Source: Owenia fusiformis
Taxonomy: Eukaryota > Annelida > Polychaeta > Sabellida > Oweniidae
Direction: 5' to 3'
Assembly: GCA_903813345.2 (NCBI GenBank)
Contig: CAIIXF020000010.1
Span: 12,279,181-12,343,180, forward strand
DNA: 64,000 nucleotides
A program made the position numbers and the translations under genes. Numbering within the stretch: position 1 is the first letter of the stretch; the number at the start of each line of letters is the position of its first letter. The notes beneath the pieces are model-generated. The model had not been told where the DNA came from. It ran no database searches and saw only the letters and a program-made list of their open reading frames with translations. Below are positions 63,601 through 64,000 of this stretch, one piece after another.

Positions 63601-64000
63601 AGACTGGGCATCTGTCCATGGTACCCTTGGTCTTACGACCACTTTGTAACAGTTGTTTCCATATGCAGTATAACCATCCCTACACCTCAAAGTTGTTGGT
63701 GCTGAAAAACAGTCAACGTGTAAAAGTCAAAATCATTCATCACCGAGTTTCTTAAAAACAAAAAATAGTGACTAGCCAGGACTTCAATCTTGGTCTGCTT
63801 GAAATCCGCTCTTACATTTTTTGTGTTTTGCAAATTAAAAAGAAACTCATGATAAAGTTGTTATACTCTATTAATTCGTGAATGACGTTAGTATTACCTA
63901 AGCCTGTTCCATATACCATATTAGCGTTCACACCGCCACAGTTCTGTTCGGGATCACCTGGACATAGTATATTGCAGTCGGAACTAGGCCCATGTTTACC
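54389..64000 (-). CDS. Gene C: membrane multi-CTLD lectin with WSC domain, 5' partial (22 exons, 1,214 aa seen)
   Basis: Exons 5' to 3' on the minus strand: 64000(partial)-63898, 63701-63519, 63400-63240, 63009-62902, 62709-62594, 62480-62329, 61991-61789, 61604-61474, 61054-60907, 60677-60551, 60391-60210, 59773-59706, 59564-59464, 59344-59081, 58703-58558, 58416-58317, 56913-56663, 56346-56178, 56034-55765, 55631-55449, 55103-54837, 54600-54389. All junctions agree in phase and no stop occurs. Order: C-terminal part of a WSC domain, seven CTLDs, Ser/Thr/Pro stalk, membrane helix, tail with FDNPAY. The layout resembles macrophage mannose receptor-type lectins, which bind glycans with calcium and are internalised; WSC replaces their usual N-terminal domains, as far as the window shows. 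Five CTLDs keep EPN plus a WN[DN] motif. Orthology to a named receptor is not claimed. Confidence 0.88.
54837..55103 (-). other. Gene C Ser/Thr/Pro stalk exon
   Basis: 89 residues rich in Thr, Pro and Ser (SERTTITQPRTNPPPQSSTT; RPGQTTKW; TTVKTTTGGAGRWTTW) with no Cys, phase 1-1. A likely O-glycosylated stalk lifting the lectin domains off the membrane. Confidence 0.85.
55449..56034 (-). other. Gene C CTLD 7 (55765-56034, 55449-55631)
   Basis: Contains YNGFCYLFRQTLNKKFADAA, HECNMKGAEMVSVHDQ, WALWIGLIRQ, SWVWRDQSPVDFTKW, NKGEPNDPDG, GWNNIPC and GYIC. EPN is present and WND is WNN, a conservative change. Confidence 0.9.
56178..56913 (-). other. Gene C CTLD 6 (56663-56913, 56178-56346)
   Basis: Contains SCPTGFTSWNENCYMYV, WDQASSYCSQQS, ALWLGLSDRM, NWGSNQPSRDNGGC, GKWSDEDC and SFIC. 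The EPN position reads NQP and WND reads WSD, so sugar specificity is altered or lost. Confidence 0.88.
56914..58316 (-). other. Gene C intron between CTLD 5 and CTLD 6 (1,403 bp)
   Basis: GTGAGT donor and TTTCAG acceptor on the minus strand. No exon, repeat or mobile element is recognised inside. Confidence 0.6.
58317..59245 (-). other. Gene C CTLD 5 (end of 59081-59344, 58558-58703, 58317-58416)
   Basis: Pro-rich lead, then CPKMFKPFGNKCFMF, ATQARDQCRAYGANYDLAS, LFIGFVRRGKKFRWLDNS, NWFHGEPNFAGRK, EYCVRVRRAQ, GKWNDVPC and GWIC. EPN and WND are intact. Confidence 0.9.
59245..60391 (-). other. Gene C CTLD 4 (60210-60391, 59706-59773, 59464-59564, first part of 59081-59344)
   Basis: Contains WKSYNGKCYYV, WFAADQFCHDNGGYLASVHS, YFIGLNE, GYVWTDGTPGDYLNW, APNEPNDAGG, AQWNDDHC and PFIC. 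EPN and WND are intact. The 59773-59706 exon is only 68 nt, phase 0 to 2. The intron upstream of it holds a MITE. Confidence 0.9.
59874..60039. mobile_element. Short MITE (~166 bp) in a gene C intron
   Basis: CTTGTATTCGC at 59874-59884 is the exact inverse of GCGAATACAAG at 60029-60039, with imperfect pairing inward. The interior (TGTGACCAATTCATTTAACT; AATGAGCTTGCCATAA) matches the element in gene A intron 2 at 15708-15876. TTAG abuts the left end and also lies one base past the right end, so the target duplication is uncertain. Confidence 0.75.
60551..61850 (-). other. Gene C CTLD 3 (end of 61789-61991, 61474-61604, 60907-61054, 60551-60677)
   Basis: Starts CAPGWIEFGSNCFEV; includes WYDARQNCVLKGGDLASFHS, SLWIGLNN, WNTNEPNNHGGKENC, GLWNDNDC and HWIC. 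EPN and WND are both intact. A Thr/Pro linker follows. Confidence 0.9.
61789..62709 (-). other. Gene C CTLD 2 (exons 62594-62709, 62329-62480, first part of 61789-61991)
   Basis: Begins CPLGWKRYGNSCYAF across the 62902/62709 junction, then WEQGKSACSGFGGTMVRIDD, WTDLSD and HWAEGHPDDTKGQC, and ends NGVIC. The EPN position reads GHP and WND reads WYG, so the classical calcium and sugar site is probably lost. A short SDC-VTPPTLTPDPGG linker follows. Confidence 0.85.
62902..63701 (-). other. Gene C CTLD 1 (exons 63519-63701, 63240-63400, 62902-63009)
   Basis: Starts CRDGYTAYGNNCYKV and contains WTDAQSACRNDEGDLATLNS, WIGLSE, KWNPGEPND, CVHMYANSRWNDRKC and a final YMC. It has EPN and WND, the residues that ligate calcium and mannose-type sugars in this family. 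Intron phases are 1, 1, 0, 0. Confidence 0.9.
63898..64000 (-). other. Gene C: C-terminal part of a WSC domain (cut by window end)
   Basis: Translates GKHGPSSDCNILCPGDP then EQNCGGVNANMVYGTG. The C-x-x-x-CPGDP-x-x-x-CGG...VY pattern is the end of a WSC carbohydrate-binding-type domain. The rest and the signal peptide lie beyond 64000. Confidence 0.8.

Overview
The window is animal nuclear DNA, most likely from a marine invertebrate. Genes are split by short AT-rich GT-AG introns. The domains are metazoan extracellular types: calcium-binding EGF, C-type lectin (CTLD), WSC, signal peptides and single-pass membrane anchors. Satellite DNA and small inverted-repeat transposons lie between them. 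The species cannot be named from sequence alone. Collagen with Thr at almost every Y position recalls annelid cuticle collagen, but that is only a hint.

Layout. 1-4710: a ~135-bp satellite with a higher-order 578-bp period, cut by the window start. 4711-13821: non-coding DNA with a nested hairpin, a purine-rich minisatellite field (9577-11412) and a 612-bp MITE with long inverted ends and a TA duplication (12070-12681). 13825-30051 (+): gene A, 26 coding exons, about 3,455 residues. 30052-34105: intergenic, with hairpins and a 49-bp tandem repeat. 34106-52473 (+): gene B, 11 coding exons, about 4,625 residues, including one 8.6-kb and one 3.7-kb collagen exon. 52474-54388: tail-to-tail intergenic. 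54389-64000 (-): gene C, 22 exons seen, 5' end outside the window.

Genes A and B are tandem paralogues with one architecture: signal peptide, ~170-residue N-terminal domain, a very long Gly-X-Thr collagen-like rod (about 2,970 and 4,120 residues), two full EGF modules, a four-cysteine half-EGF, a short linker, one membrane helix and a ~110-120-residue tail. Both tails carry the motif DTLEPNF-x-CD-x-x-SER, twice in A and once in B. I do not recognise this family. If the rods fold as triple helices, they would be membrane-tethered filaments about 0.9 and 1.2 micrometres long. Gene B has a furin-like RIKR site just before the rod and six recurrent tyrosine-rich breaks in it.

Gene C is a membrane lectin: part of a WSC domain, seven CTLDs (five with the mannose-type EPN motif), a Ser/Thr/Pro stalk, a membrane helix and a tail with an FDNPAY endocytosis signal. 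A shared surface or mucosal role for the three genes is inference from architecture and proximity only.

Exon boundaries were derived by hand from GT/AG signals, phase agreement and domain continuity. Every junction keeps frame, and the summed lengths are 10,368 nt (A), 13,878 nt (B) and 3,645 nt (C, partial).
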